Source: Erysipelotrichaceae bacterium (GTDB taxonomy: Bacteria > Bacillota_I > Bacilli_A > Erysipelotrichales > Erysipelotrichaceae). Taken from it: a stretch of 64,000 nucleotides of DNA. Below the pieces are notes generated by a model. The model worked only from the letters and a program-made list of their open reading frames with translations, was not told the origin of the DNA and made no database searches. The position numbers and the translations under genes are program-made. This document shows positions 18,333-26,178 of this stretch, in pieces. Every line of letters starts with the position of its first letter. Position 1 is the stretch's first letter. Location: positions 20,583-84,582 of the forward strand of contig JAAYSZ010000006.1 in assembly GCA_012523895.1 (NCBI GenBank), in the 5' to 3' direction.

Positions 18333-19229
18333 TTAATTACCTTTATTGTATGTAGTATGAACAGTTCCTTTAGCAACATTTACCAAATGTTTTCCATAAG
18401 GGCTATTTCCATAAACTTTTGAAGCTTCAATTAAATCATTTTGATCTATCCATTTATTATAGTAAGCAATTTCTTCAGGAACTGATATTTTAATTCCTTG
18501 TACTTCTTCAATTGTTCTTACATAATTAGCTGCTTGTGATAAAGCTTCTATTGTACCAGTATCAAGCCATGCAAAACCTCTACCAAATAGTTCACATTCA
18601 AGTTCACCATTTTCCAAATATATTTTATTTAAATCAGTTATTTCATATTCCCCTCTAGCAGAAGGTTTTAAGTTTTTTGCATACTCAACAACCCTATTAT
18701 CATAAAAATATAGTCCTACAACAGCATAGTTACTTTTTGGATCTTCTGGTTTTTCTTCTAAAGAAATTACTTTACCAGTTTCATCAAATTCAACAACACC
18801 AAATCTTTCTGGATCTTTTACATATTGGCCAAATACTGTAGCACCACTTGTTCTATTTTTAGCTCTTTTTAATATATCTCCAAATTTGTTCCCATAGAAT
18901 ATATTATCTCCAAGTACCATACACACAGAATCATCACCAATAAACTCTTCACCTAATACAAATGCTTGCGCTAAACCATTAGGTACTTCTTGAACCTTAT
19001 AAGATAAACTAATACCAAATTGACTTCCATCACCTAGTAATCTTTCAAAATTACCTATATCTTGTGGTGTAGATATAATTAATATTTCTCTAATCTTTGC
19101 AAGCATTAATGTTGATAAAGGATAATAAATCATCGGTTTATCATAAATAGGCAAAAGTTGTTTTGATGTAACTTTTGTAAGTGGATACAGTCTTGTTCCA
19201 CTGCCTCCTGCAAGTATTATTCCTTTCAT
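18333..19229 (-). CDS. rfbA: Glucose-1-phosphate thymidylyltransferase
   Basis: A 298-residue enzyme, also known as RmlA, making dTDP-glucose from dTTP and glucose 1-phosphate. The N-terminal nucleotide loop [20 protein letters not shown] is unmistakable. Further motifs are [47 protein letters not shown] and FAWLDTGT. The start is set at 19229 (MKGIILAGG) because TAGGAGGAAGC precedes it. A longer frame to 19271 exists but runs through the promoter. It is the first gene of the dTDP-sugar operon. Confidence 0.96.
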   Translation of the reverse strand: MKGIILAGGSGTRLYPLTKVTSKQLLPIYDKPMIYYPLSTLMLAKIREILIISTPQDIGNFERLLGDGSQFGISLSYKVQEVPNGLAQAFVLGEEFIGDDSVCMVLGDNIFYGNKFGDILKRAKNRTSGATVFGQYVKDPERFGVVEFDETGKVISLEEKPEDPKSNYAVVGLYFYDNRVVEYAKNLKPSARGEYEITDLNKIYLENGELECELFGRGFAWLDTGTIEALSQAANYVRTIEEVQGIKISVPEEIAYYNKWIDQNDLIEASKVYGNSPYGKHLVNVAKGTVHTTYNKGN

Positions 19230-19259
19230 AAAGCTTCCTCCTATTTTACACACAAATAG

Positions 19260-19268
19260 ATTATACCA
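19260..19268 (-). promoter_or_regulatory. Extended -10 promoter of the dTDP-sugar operon
   Basis: TGGTATAAT on the minus strand about 31 bases before the rfbA start, with a weak TTTAAT/GTTTAA region at the -35 position. It rules out the longer rfbA open frame as the translated form. Confidence 0.6.
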
Positions 19269-19325
19269 CATTAATAATTGTATTAAACAGAGCTTTATTC
19301 ACAATGATTAGTATTAATCTAAATA

Positions 19326-19361
19326 AAAAAAGAATTCCATTATTACATATAAGAATTCTTT
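19326..19361 (-). terminator. Terminator after degV
   Basis: On the minus strand AAAGAATTC pairs with GAATTCTTT (9 bp, 15-base loop) and is followed by TTTTATTT, just past the degV stop. Confidence 0.8.
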
Positions 19362-19369
19362 AAAAATCT

Positions 19370-20194
19370 TTATTTTTTTACAAATGCTACTGCACAAGCA
19401 CCTGGTCCAGCATGTACCCCAATAACTGCACCTATTTCTACAACTTCAGTTACATTAATTCCTTTTTCTTCAAGTGCTTCTTTTAATTTTAATGCGTTTT
19501 CTTGATCTTTTGTATAACCAAGAATTACATCTTCATTATTGTCAATACCTGATTCAAGTGACTTATCTACAACACTTGAAATCATTGCTTTAGTACCTCT
19601 AGCTTTACCGACTTGAACAACTTTACCTTCTTCAAGACTTATAAGTGGTTTTATCTTTAATAAGCTTCCAGTTGTTCCTACAACCTTAGATATTCTTCCA
19701 CCCTTTACAAGATATTCAAGAGTATCAAATCCTGCGTATAAATCAATTTTTGGTTGTAAATCATGAATTGCTTTTACAATCTCATCAAACGATTTTCCTT
19801 CATCTCTTAATCTTATAGCCTTCATAACAAGTATTCTTGTCGCAATTGCGGCTAATTTACTGTCATATACTTCAAATTTATTTTTAAAATCTAATGAAGC
19901 TATTCTAGCACTTTTAATAGTTCCACTTAATTCTCCAGAAATACCAATAACTATAATTTCATCAGTTTCATCATATTTTTTATAAACATCATAAAACTGA
20001 CTTGGTGCAGGTTGTGATGTTGTTGGATATTCTTTAGTTTTTAACATATCATAAAAAGTTGCACAATCAAGCTCAACCCTGTCAAGGTATGTTTCTTCAC
20101 CAAAAACTACACTTAAAGGTACCATATCTATGTTATATTTTTTTGCTTCTTCTACTGTAAAGTCAGAAGTTGAATCTGTCACTATTCTAATCAT
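19370..20194 (-). CDS. DegV family fatty-acid-binding protein
   Basis: A 274-residue protein of the DegV/FakB family, which holds a fatty acid for phosphorylation by the FakA kinase. Typical features are VTDSTSDFTVEEAKKYNI at the N-terminus, PTTSQPAPSQFYDVY (the conserved TSQPSP-like loop), IGISGELSGTIKSA, and a late GAVIGVHAGPGACAV. The length is standard. It is monocistronic, with a strong consensus promoter and its own terminator, and is functionally unrelated to the polysaccharide genes around it. Which fatty acid it binds cannot be read from sequence. Confidence 0.93.
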   Translation of the reverse strand: MIRIVTDSTSDFTVEEAKKYNIDMVPLSVVFGEETYLDRVELDCATFYDMLKTKEYPTTSQPAPSQFYDVYKKYDETDEIIVIGISGELSGTIKSARIASLDFKNKFEVYDSKLAAIATRILVMKAIRLRDEGKSFDEIVKAIHDLQPKIDLYAGFDTLEYLVKGGRISKVVGTTGSLLKIKPLISLEEGKVVQVGKARGTKAMISSVVDKSLESGIDNNEDVILGYTKDQENALKLKEALEEKGINVTEVVEIGAVIGVHAGPGACAVAFVKK

Positions 20195-20217
20195 ATACTT
20201 TCTCCTAACACTGCGTA

Positions 20218-20245
20218 ATTATATCACAATTGATTTGATAGTCAA
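20218..20245 (-). promoter_or_regulatory. Strong promoter of degV
   Basis: TTGACT, a 16-base spacer and TATAAT with an upstream TG on the minus strand, about 24 bases from the degV start. It is the best consensus promoter in the window. Confidence 0.8.
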
Positions 20246-20274
20246 ACCACTTTTTCATTAACCTACAATTTCAT

Positions 20275-20303
20275 AGTAAGTGAAACACCATGTTTCACTT
20301 ACT
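20275..20303. repeat. Perfect palindrome at the left end of the IS
   Basis: Two 13-base arms, AGTAAGTGAAACA and TGTTTCACTTACT, separated by CCA. The left arm is the terminal inverted repeat of the element; the second arm makes a hairpin between the outside DNA and the transposase promoter region. Confidence 0.75.
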
Positions 20304-20373
20304 GTGACAATAGAATAATTGATAAGATGTTGATAGATATGTGCTTGTGACTATATAAAAGGAGGTTTTTCAC

Positions 20374-21639
20374 ATGTCACAAAAACATTATAAGCATCTT
20401 ACTTACGATAATAGACTTACTATTCATAGTTTATTAAACGAAAATAAATCATTTAGAGAAATTGGAAGAATTATATCTAAATCTGCTTCTACTATTTCTA
20501 GAGAAATTAAAAATAATAGATACACTAAAAAACAATATTATTCTAGTGATTATAAATGTAAACATTATTTAAATTGTGTTAATAGATTTAATAAGTGTTA
20601 TGATACATGTTCTTTATATGAATTAGAAACATGTTCTAGATTAATTAAAGCTCCTTGGGTTTGTATTGGTTGTACAAAATATAATATCTGTAAAAAATCA
20701 AAGGTAATTTATGACCCTAAAAAAGCTCAACTAAAATATGAAAAAACTCTTTCTAGTTCAAGAATTGGTCCTCACTGCTCTAAAGAAGCTTTAAATTATC
20801 TAGATGAAATATTATCTAAATATTTAAAAGAGAGAAAACAACCTTTATCACATATTGTGGCTCATACTGATATAGGTGTAGGAACATCTACTGTTTATCG
20901 ATATATTGATAATGGTTATTTGCCTAATGTAAAGAACATTGATTTACCTAGAAAAGTTAGATATAAGAAAAGGCATAAACAAAACAATGATAATAACGGT
21001 AAAACTAAGAAAAACAATCATCAAAAGATAAGATTTAACAGAACTTATTTAGATTTCTTAACTTTTATCAAATCACATCCAAAGGCATCAATTGTTGAAA
21101 TGGATACAGTTGAAGGCACTAGGGGTGGTTCTTGTTTACTTGTTATATTATTTAGAAAATCAAACTTTATGATTGCATTTAAAAGAAACTTAAATGATGT
21201 TCATAGTGTGATTGATTGTTTTGATTTTATTAAATCAAAACTTAAACTAACAGAATTCCTTAATCTATTTCGTGTTATATTAACTGATCGTGGTTTTGAA
21301 TTCTCTAAACCCGATTTAATTGAATCTATTCCTGGACACAGACTTAGAGTTAACTTATTCTATTGTGATCCTAGACAAGCTCAACAAAAACCTAAAGTAG
21401 AAAAGAATAATGATTATATTAGGTATTTCATTCCTAAGGGGACTTCTATGGATAATTTGAGTCAAAAAGATGTAGTTAATATGATGTGTAATATTAATTC
21501 CGTTAAAAGACCTTCACTAGGTAATAAATCACCATTTGAATGTCTTACAAATTATCAAAAAAGAGTATTAAAAAAGCTAGGATATAATGAAGTCTCCCCA
21601 GACAAAGTTATCCTAAGCTCTTCTGTTTTTAACAAATAA
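20374..21639 (+). CDS. IS30-family transposase, intact
   Basis: A 421-residue DDE transposase. Residues 5-50 form an IS30-type helix-turn-helix (LTYDNRLTIHSLLNENKSF, SKSASTISREIKNNRY). A Cys-rich segment at about 65-110 (CKHYLNC, CYDTCSLYELETC, CIGCTKYNIC) is typical of many IS30 proteins. The catalytic core shows VEMDTVEGTRGG (first Asp), ILTDRGFEFSKPDLIE (second Asp) and KVEKNNDYIRYFIPKG (Glu). No frameshift is visible, so it is probably active. A GGAGG site precedes the ATG. Base composition matches the surroundings, suggesting residence in a similarly AT-rich host. Confidence 0.93.
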   Translation: MSQKHYKHLTYDNRLTIHSLLNENKSFREIGRIISKSASTISREIKNNRYTKKQYYSSDYKCKHYLNCVNRFNKCYDTCSLYELETCSRLIKAPWVCIGCTKYNICKKSKVIYDPKKAQLKYEKTLSSSRIGPHCSKEALNYLDEILSKYLKERKQPLSHIVAHTDIGVGTSTVYRYIDNGYLPNVKNIDLPRKVRYKKRHKQNNDNNGKTKKNNHQKIRFNRTYLDFLTFIKSHPKASIVEMDTVEGTRGGSCLLVILFRKSNFMIAFKRNLNDVHSVIDCFDFIKSKLKLTEFLNLFRVILTDRGFEFSKPDLIESIPGHRLRVNLFYCDPRQAQQKPKVEKNNDYIRYFIPKGTSMDNLSQKDVVNMMCNINSVKRPSLGNKSPFECLTNYQKRVLKKLGYNEVSPDKVILSSSVFNK

Positions 21640-21864
21640 ATATTTTTCAATTTCACAAGTACATATCTAATTTATATACATACCAGAAGTGTTCTACTTA
21701 CTTTGAAAGTGATTTTTAACACTTCCTTTCAGTGCGAAAACTATTTATTTATTTCAATTACAATATAACATATTTATTTGTTTATTAAACATTTATTAAT
21801 CTTTTTTTATCTTTTTATCCCTTTACTATCAACTTTAGTGGAACATGTACTAATTTTTAATTTT

Positions 21865-21877
21865 TGTTTCACTTACT
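21865..21877. repeat. Probable right terminal inverted repeat of the IS30 element
   Basis: TGTTTCACTTACT, the exact reverse complement of the left-end 13-mer at 20275-20287. Confidence 0.65.
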
Positions 21878-21900
21878 TTAGAATTCAAGCCTTTTTCATT

Positions 21901-21932
21901 AAATAAAGGTTTAACAATGTAAACCTTTATTT
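21901..21932. terminator. Long hairpin, probable terminator
   Basis: A 13-bp perfect stem (AAATAAAGGTTTA with TAAACCTTTATTT) and a 6-base loop. It lies downstream of the LCP operon on the minus strand, and a T-rich run follows on the plus side, so it may act on both strands. Confidence 0.6.
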
Positions 21933-21967
21933 TTAAGTTTTCTTTTATATTCTTATTTATTAACACT

Positions 21968-21995
21968 TTTAAATACAGAAGTTTCTGTATTTAAA
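21968..21995 (-). terminator. Hairpin after the LCP gene
   Basis: A 13-bp perfect stem, TTTAAATACAGAA with TTCTGTATTTAAA, and a 2-base loop, about 90 bases after the LCP stop. The T-tract is short, so termination may need the second hairpin at 21901. Confidence 0.55.
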
Positions 21996-22033
21996 TAGTA
22001 ATTAATATTAATTTGTATTAAGGATCTGGTGAG

Positions 22034-22107
22034 GTTGTTGGGTCAGGGTCAGGGATTAGGGTCTGGTGAAGTTGTTGGGTCAGGGTCAGGGATTAGGGTC
22101 TGGTGAA
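22034..22107. repeat. Perfect 37-bp tandem duplication at the 3' end of the LCP gene
   Basis: The units 22034-22070 and 22071-22107 are identical. Because 37 is not a multiple of three, the duplication moves the reading frame. Each copy carries GACCCT-type minirepeats with TGA or TAA stops. The LCP frame ends inside the second unit at 22086. Confidence 0.9.
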
Positions 22108-24413
22108 GTTGTTGGGTCTGGTGATGGATCTGGTGAGGTTGTTGGATCTGGTGAAGTTGTTGGATCTGGTGAAGTTGTTGGATCTGGTGAAGTTGTTGGA
22201 TCTGGTGAAGTTGTTGGGTCTGGTGAAGTTGTTGGATCTGGTGAGGTTGTTGGATCTGGTGAGGTTGTTGGATCTGGTGAGGTTGTTGGATCTGGTGAGG
22301 TTGTTGGATCTGGTGAGGTTGTTGGATCTGGTGAGGTTGTCGGCGTTGGTTCTACTTTCTTATAGAACACTGTTACATCAACTGGACCTGTTGCAGTACC
22401 ACTTACAACTCCTGGATGAGCTACATATCCACCAATTTGTGGACTGTTAATACTGTATGTTCCATCTGGATTAGAATTAAATGTTACTGTAGGCGCTGCT
22501 TCAGCATTAGTATCTTGATATACATATCTAACAGTAATCGAATATACTCCACCTGTTGGAGCTGCCGCTCCTGTATTACTTGTTAATGTAACAGTAATAT
22601 CAGTAACATTAGAAGATTTAATACCAGGTCTTACACTTTGTGCTATTACAACTCCATCTCCAAATCCACCACATGCTTTAGTTGCAGCACAATCTTCATA
22701 GTTTACATGAATATGAATTCCTCTAGAAGATGCCCAACCTTGAACTTGTCCAAGTGATTGACCAGTAAAGTTAATAACAGTATCTGGCATTTCATCAATA
22801 ATTCTTTGTTCTGAATAAGTTTCATTGGAAATTGTAGGAGCAGTAAATATCCAATTTGCATCCCATCTCCAAGACTTAGGTGCTGTAATTTTTGAATTCA
22901 TATCTATATTTCTTGTTATAGCTTCATTTGTATCTTTAATAGATCCTTCAAATAATCTAACTATTGATAATCTTAATTGGGCAGCTTCATTCCAGATACC
23001 AGAATTATATCCAGTAATTCTAGAACCCTGTATTAAAATTGCATTTTCAGGATGAGAATCATCATAATATCTACCAGTTTTCTTCATTACATGATTGAAT
23101 AAATCAATTAATTGATCAACTGATAAGTTAGTAGAAAAATTGTCACCCGCTGCTTTTAAAACATTTAATAATTTATTTAAATCTGCAGTTCTCATTGCTT
23201 TTGTAAGAATTGCTCTTATAACTTGTTGTTGATTAGCCTGTCTTTGGAAGTCACCTGAAGCATATAAATGTCTTTCTCTTGCAAAGGCTAATGCTTGTTC
23301 CCCATTTAAAGGAACATCAGTTCCTGCAGGAACCCAAACTGTATAATGTCCACGTTGAGTAGAAGAGCTTTGTCCAACAAACTCATATGGGTTGTTTACA
23401 ACTATTCCACCTAATGCATCAACCATTTCTACAATTCCTTTAAAGTTACTTTCAAAGTAATAATCTATTGGAACTCCAACTAATTTAGAAACAGTATCAA
23501 TTGTACATTGTCTACTTTGAACTCTAGCATGTCCTAACTTATCTGATTTATTTCCACCATAACAAGCAATAGGTACATAAGAATCTCTTGCAATAGAACT
23601 CATTGTTATTTTCATACTTATAGGGTTTACAGACACTAAAATAACTGCATCGCTTCTACCCTCATCAACACCTAATACAAGAACTGTAAAAGGTTCTTTT
23701 GTGATATCTTTATCAGATCCTACTGTAGCCTTAACTTCTACTACACTAGAAAATGTAGATATTACTTTTGTATCTTCTAATAAAACATCATATCCATCAT
23801 TAACTTCAAATATCCCTACATAATTACTAGGAAGAGCTGCCGCATTAATTTCACCATTAAATAATGCTAGTAAAAGCTCATTATTATCAGTAAACTCTGC
23901 ATACGAAACTTTAATCTTATTAGTTTCTAATTGTTTTTTTGCTAAATCATAGTTATTACTACCTGTAACAACTCCTAAAGTTTTACCTTCTAAATCTGCT
24001 TCTTCTTTTATTAAAAATTCTCCACTATCAGAATAAACAACTAAACTTGTTTCTATTGTTTCACTAGTTGATCCTTCGTCAATAATCTTATCGATATTTG
24101 TATTTACACTTACCATCGCATAAGTTCCATAAGAACCTACACCAAATAAAATTACACAAAGTGCTACAAATACATTAAACATATTTGATTTTCTTGTTCT
24201 AATTGTAATAATGAATATTAAATTAAGTGCTAATAAAACTATTAGTATAAAAATATTTAATACAATAAAAATAAATTTACTTAGCCCACTATATTGAGTT
24301 AAGTTGAAAAATACGTACGAAAACAAAACGTTTGTAAGTACTACAATTACAGTAAAAACAATATTGAATGTAGACATGTCTCTTTTAATGACTTTATTAT
24401 TTGTCTTACTCAT
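22086..24413 (-). CDS. Multidomain LytR-CpsA-Psr (LCP) family glycopolymer ligase
   Basis: A protein of about 775 residues. LCP enzymes move undecaprenyl-pyrophosphate-linked glycopolymers onto peptidoglycan. Layout from the chosen start: three membrane helices (about 14-98), a periplasmic-binding-like segment (about 120-220, LEGKTLGVVTGSNNYDLAKK), the LCP core (about 240-480, with FTVLVLGVDEG, SSIARDSYVP, DKLGHARVQ, ALGGIVVNNPYEF, LAFARERH and RQANQQQVI), a PASTA-like unit (about 550-620), a MucBP-like unit (about 630-690, VRYVYQDTNAEAAP) and the TTSPDP tail. The start at 24413 has GAGGAGGAAG and sits one base after the upstream stop; a longer frame to 24497 lacks a site. It is the likely anchor for the polymers encoded here. 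Confidence 0.9.
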   Translation of the reverse strand: MSKTNNKVIKRDMSTFNIVFTVIVVLTNVLFSYVFFNLTQYSGLSKFIFIVLNIFILIVLLALNLIFIITIRTRKSNMFNVFVALCVILFGVGSYGTYAMVSVNTNIDKIIDEGSTSETIETSLVVYSDSGEFLIKEEADLEGKTLGVVTGSNNYDLAKKQLETNKIKVSYAEFTDNNELLLALFNGEINAAALPSNYVGIFEVNDGYDVLLEDTKVISTFSSVVEVKATVGSDKDITKEPFTVLVLGVDEGRSDAVILVSVNPISMKITMSSIARDSYVPIACYGGNKSDKLGHARVQSRQCTIDTVSKLVGVPIDYYFESNFKGIVEMVDALGGIVVNNPYEFVGQSSSTQRGHYTVWVPAGTDVPLNGEQALAFARERHLYASGDFQRQANQQQVIRAILTKAMRTADLNKLLNVLKAAGDNFSTNLSVDQLIDLFNHVMKKTGRYYDDSHPENAILIQGSRITGYNSGIWNEAAQLRLSIVRLFEGSIKDTNEAITRNIDMNSKITAPKSWRWDANWIFTAPTISNETYSEQRIIDEMPDTVINFTGQSLGQVQGWASSRGIHIHVNYEDCAATKACGGFGDGVVIAQSVRPGIKSSNVTDITVTLTSNTGAAAPTGGVYSITVRYVYQDTNAEAAPTVTFNSNPDGTYSINSPQIGGYVAHPGVVSGTATGPVDVTVFYKKVEPTPTTSPDPTTSPDPTTSPDPTTSPDPTTSPDPTTSPDPTTSPDPTTSPDPTTSPDPTTSPDPTTSPDPTTSPDPSPDPTTSPDPNP
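22098..22345. repeat. 18-bp tandem repeat array encoding TTSPDP
   Basis: About 13 near-identical 18-base units within the LCP gene, differing at a few silent positions (for example ggtgaa/ggtgag on the plus strand). They encode a Thr/Ser/Pro/Asp-rich tail. One unit is shortened to SPDP. Such arrays expand and contract by slippage. Confidence 0.9.
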
Positions 24414-24414
24414 A

Positions 24415-25143
24415 TTATTCTTCCTCCTCAATTGTTTCTTCACCAACTGTATCATTGTCCCAATCATCGTACATTGAAACAATTTCAAATCTTCCATTGT
24501 TATCTACGATTGTAAAGTGACCAATTTTTTGGAACTCATCAACATTTATCTTGCTAGACTTTTTATAAGTCCATGTAACATCTAAATAATAAGAATCATA
24601 TTCTTCTTCTCCAACTTTATATTTACCTGCATCAAGAGCTGGATGAGATTCTACAGATTCTACCTGTAATAAGTTTTCTCTTCCAAATTGAGAAATATAT
24701 AAATCTAAGTCACTATAAAAACCATATCTTGCTTCATCAGAGAAACTTGTAAACTTTGGTCCATATATATATTGAAGACCTCCAACTTCATAATTTCCAT
24801 CCTTGTTAGTCCATGTAAAATGGTCAATTACAAAACATCTAGCAACATATTCTGCAATTACATAAGGATCTTTCTCTTTCAAAGCAGATGTTAGCTCTTT
24901 AAAGTTTTCCCTTAATAGTTCTGTTGGGTTATTACCAATGATATATTTATCATTGGAAATCTTACTGCTACTATCAACTTCAAGAGTTGTACCTTCAGCA
25001 GTTGTTGTTTTACTAGCAACCTTAAAGATATTAAATGAAAATAATAAAACAGTTATTAAAGAGGTAGCTAAAATAACTAATATTAAATAACCATTAAGTC
25101 TGCTTTTTTTCTTTCTCACCACTTTTGTTTTAGGATTACTCAT
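24415..25143 (-). CDS. Single-pass membrane protein of unknown function, LCP operon
   Basis: A 242-residue protein with a short basic cytoplasmic start (MSNPKTKVVRKKKSRLNGY), one transmembrane helix at about residues 18-38 and an extracytoplasmic domain. The domain (NPTELLRENFKELTSALKEK, later FTWTNKDGNYEVGGLQ and GHFTIVDNNGRFEIVSMYDD) is reminiscent of NTF2-like folds, but I do not recognise a family. The C-terminus is very acidic. It sits between the GtrB-like gene (15 bases) and the LCP gene (one base), so it is likely an LCP partner. The layout recalls the membrane-anchored protein at 4451. Confidence 0.7.
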   Translation of the reverse strand: MSNPKTKVVRKKKSRLNGYLILVILATSLITVLLFSFNIFKVASKTTTAEGTTLEVDSSSKISNDKYIIGNNPTELLRENFKELTSALKEKDPYVIAEYVARCFVIDHFTWTNKDGNYEVGGLQYIYGPKFTSFSDEARYGFYSDLDLYISQFGRENLLQVESVESHPALDAGKYKVGEEEYDSYYLDVTWTYKKSSKINVDEFQKIGHFTIVDNNGRFEIVSMYDDWDNDTVGEETIEEEE

Positions 25144-25158
25144 AACATACTCCTTTCA

Positions 25159-26088
25159 TTAATCGTAATATTTCTTTACGATATAACTTGGTCTACTTTT
25201 TGTCTCCATATAAGTCTTAGATAAATATTCTCCAATTATTCCTAAAGCTAATAATTGTATACCTCCAAGAAACATAATAATTATAACCATACTTGGCCAT
25301 CCAGCAACTGGATCTTTAAATATTAATGCTCTAAAGAATATAAAGATCATTCCAAGAAATGTCAATACCGAAATAAAAATTCCCATTAAAGTTGCTAATC
25401 TAAGTGGTGCAACAGTAAATGCAACTATACCTTCAATGGCATATGCAAATAAGTTCCAAAATGACCAACTTGTTTCTCCAGCAACTCTTTCGACATTTTG
25501 ATATTCTAAATAAACTGTCTTATATCCTACCCATGCAAATATACCTTTAGAAAATCTATGATATTCTTTTAATTCTAAAATAGAATCAATTACTTGTCTT
25601 GTCATCATTCTAAAGTCTCTTGCACCATCAACGATTTCAACCTCAGAAAATTTATTAATTAATTTATAAAATTCACGCGCAAAAAAAGATCTTATTTTTG
25701 GTTCACCTTCTCTTGTAACTCTTCTAGTACCAACAATATCAATATCTTCTTTTTCAATCATTTCTAACATCTTTGGAATAAATGAAGGTGGATCTTGTAA
25801 ATCAGCATCCATTACAGTCACAAAATCTCCCTTTGCATACTCTAATCCAGCTAATAAACCACTTTCTTTACCAAAGTTTCTAGAAAAATCTATAATTTTT
25901 ACATGATCTTTATGTGCTTCATATAACTTTTTAAGTTCTTCCATAGTTTTATCTTTAGAACCATCATTCACAAAAATTATTTCATAATCCATATCTAATG
26001 ATTCACATACTTTAGATGTTTCTTCATAAAATAATGAAACAGTTTCTTGTTCGTTATAACAAGGCACTACAATTGATAAAAGTCTCAT
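25159..26088 (-). CDS. GtrB/DPM-like polyprenyl-phosphate glycosyltransferase (GT2)
   Basis: A 309-residue enzyme with a cytoplasmic GT-A domain (LLSIVVPCYNEQETVS, FVNDGSKDKT, MDADLQDPPSFIPKM, VGTRRVTREGEP) and two C-terminal membrane helices at about 225-250 and 258-282. The family transfers a sugar from a nucleotide donor to undecaprenyl phosphate, giving the donor used by extracytoplasmic GT-C enzymes. The start is set at 26088, since GGAGGTAGAC lies just upstream of that ATG; an earlier ATG at 26106 has no site. It is first in the operon with the unknown membrane protein and the LCP ligase. Confidence 0.9.
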   Translation of the reverse strand: MRLLSIVVPCYNEQETVSLFYEETSKVCESLDMDYEIIFVNDGSKDKTMEELKKLYEAHKDHVKIIDFSRNFGKESGLLAGLEYAKGDFVTVMDADLQDPPSFIPKMLEMIEKEDIDIVGTRRVTREGEPKIRSFFAREFYKLINKFSEVEIVDGARDFRMMTRQVIDSILELKEYHRFSKGIFAWVGYKTVYLEYQNVERVAGETSWSFWNLFAYAIEGIVAFTVAPLRLATLMGIFISVLTFLGMIFIFFRALIFKDPVAGWPSMVIIIMFLGGIQLLALGIIGEYLSKTYMETKSRPSYIVKKYYD

Positions 26089-26110
26089 GTCTACCTCCAT
26101 AAACATTGTT

Positions 26111-26146
26111 ATTATAAACTATACCATTTTAAAAGTATATTGAAAA
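26111..26146 (-). promoter_or_regulatory. Promoter region of the LCP operon
   Basis: Two overlapping options on the minus strand: an extended TGGTATAGT with TTTTCA 17 bases upstream, and a perfect TATAAT slightly downstream at 26116-26111. Either gives a short leader ending in GGAGG. Confidence 0.5.
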
Positions 26147-26165
26147 CGGGAGTAAACTCTCCCAT
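26146..26165 (-). terminator. Weak terminator after the 41448-26179 operon
   Basis: GGGAG and CTCCC form a 5-bp stem with a 6-base loop, followed on the minus strand by GTTTTC. It is the only hairpin between this large operon and the LCP operon; the T-tract is short. Confidence 0.45.
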
Positions 26166-26178
26166 ACTTTTCACATAT

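Larger units (their letters stand above)
20275..21877 (+). mobile_element. IS30-family insertion sequence
   Basis: A complete-looking element inserted between degV and the LCP operon. It holds one intact transposase. The 13-base AGTAAGTGAAACA at 20275-20287 is matched by its exact reverse complement at 21865-21877, giving a unit of about 1.6 kb. A second, imperfect right-end candidate with two mismatches lies at 21690-21702, which would make it about 1.43 kb. No obvious target duplication can be recognised, so the right boundary is uncertain. No other copy is present in the window. Confidence 0.8.
21640..22020. other. Gene-free stretch: IS right-end candidates and two hairpins
   Basis: No convincing gene is present. 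It holds two candidate right inverted repeats of the IS30 element (21690-21702 and 21865-21877) and two long hairpins that probably terminate the LCP operon coming from the right. The remainder is low-complexity AT-rich DNA. Confidence 0.6.

Noticed and set aside
22098..22345. CRISPR-like array.
   Set aside because: The units are directly contiguous with no unique spacers, and they stay in frame within a coding sequence.
22066..22450. Plus-strand frames made of Gly-Ser-Gly-Glu-Val-Val or Leu-rich repeats.
   Set aside because: They are mirror images of the 18-bp repeat array of the LCP gene on the minus strand; no start site or known protein supports them.
24414..24497. N-terminal extension of the LCP protein.
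   Set aside because: It overlaps the upstream gene with no start signals, and GAGGAGGAAG precedes the ATG at 24413.
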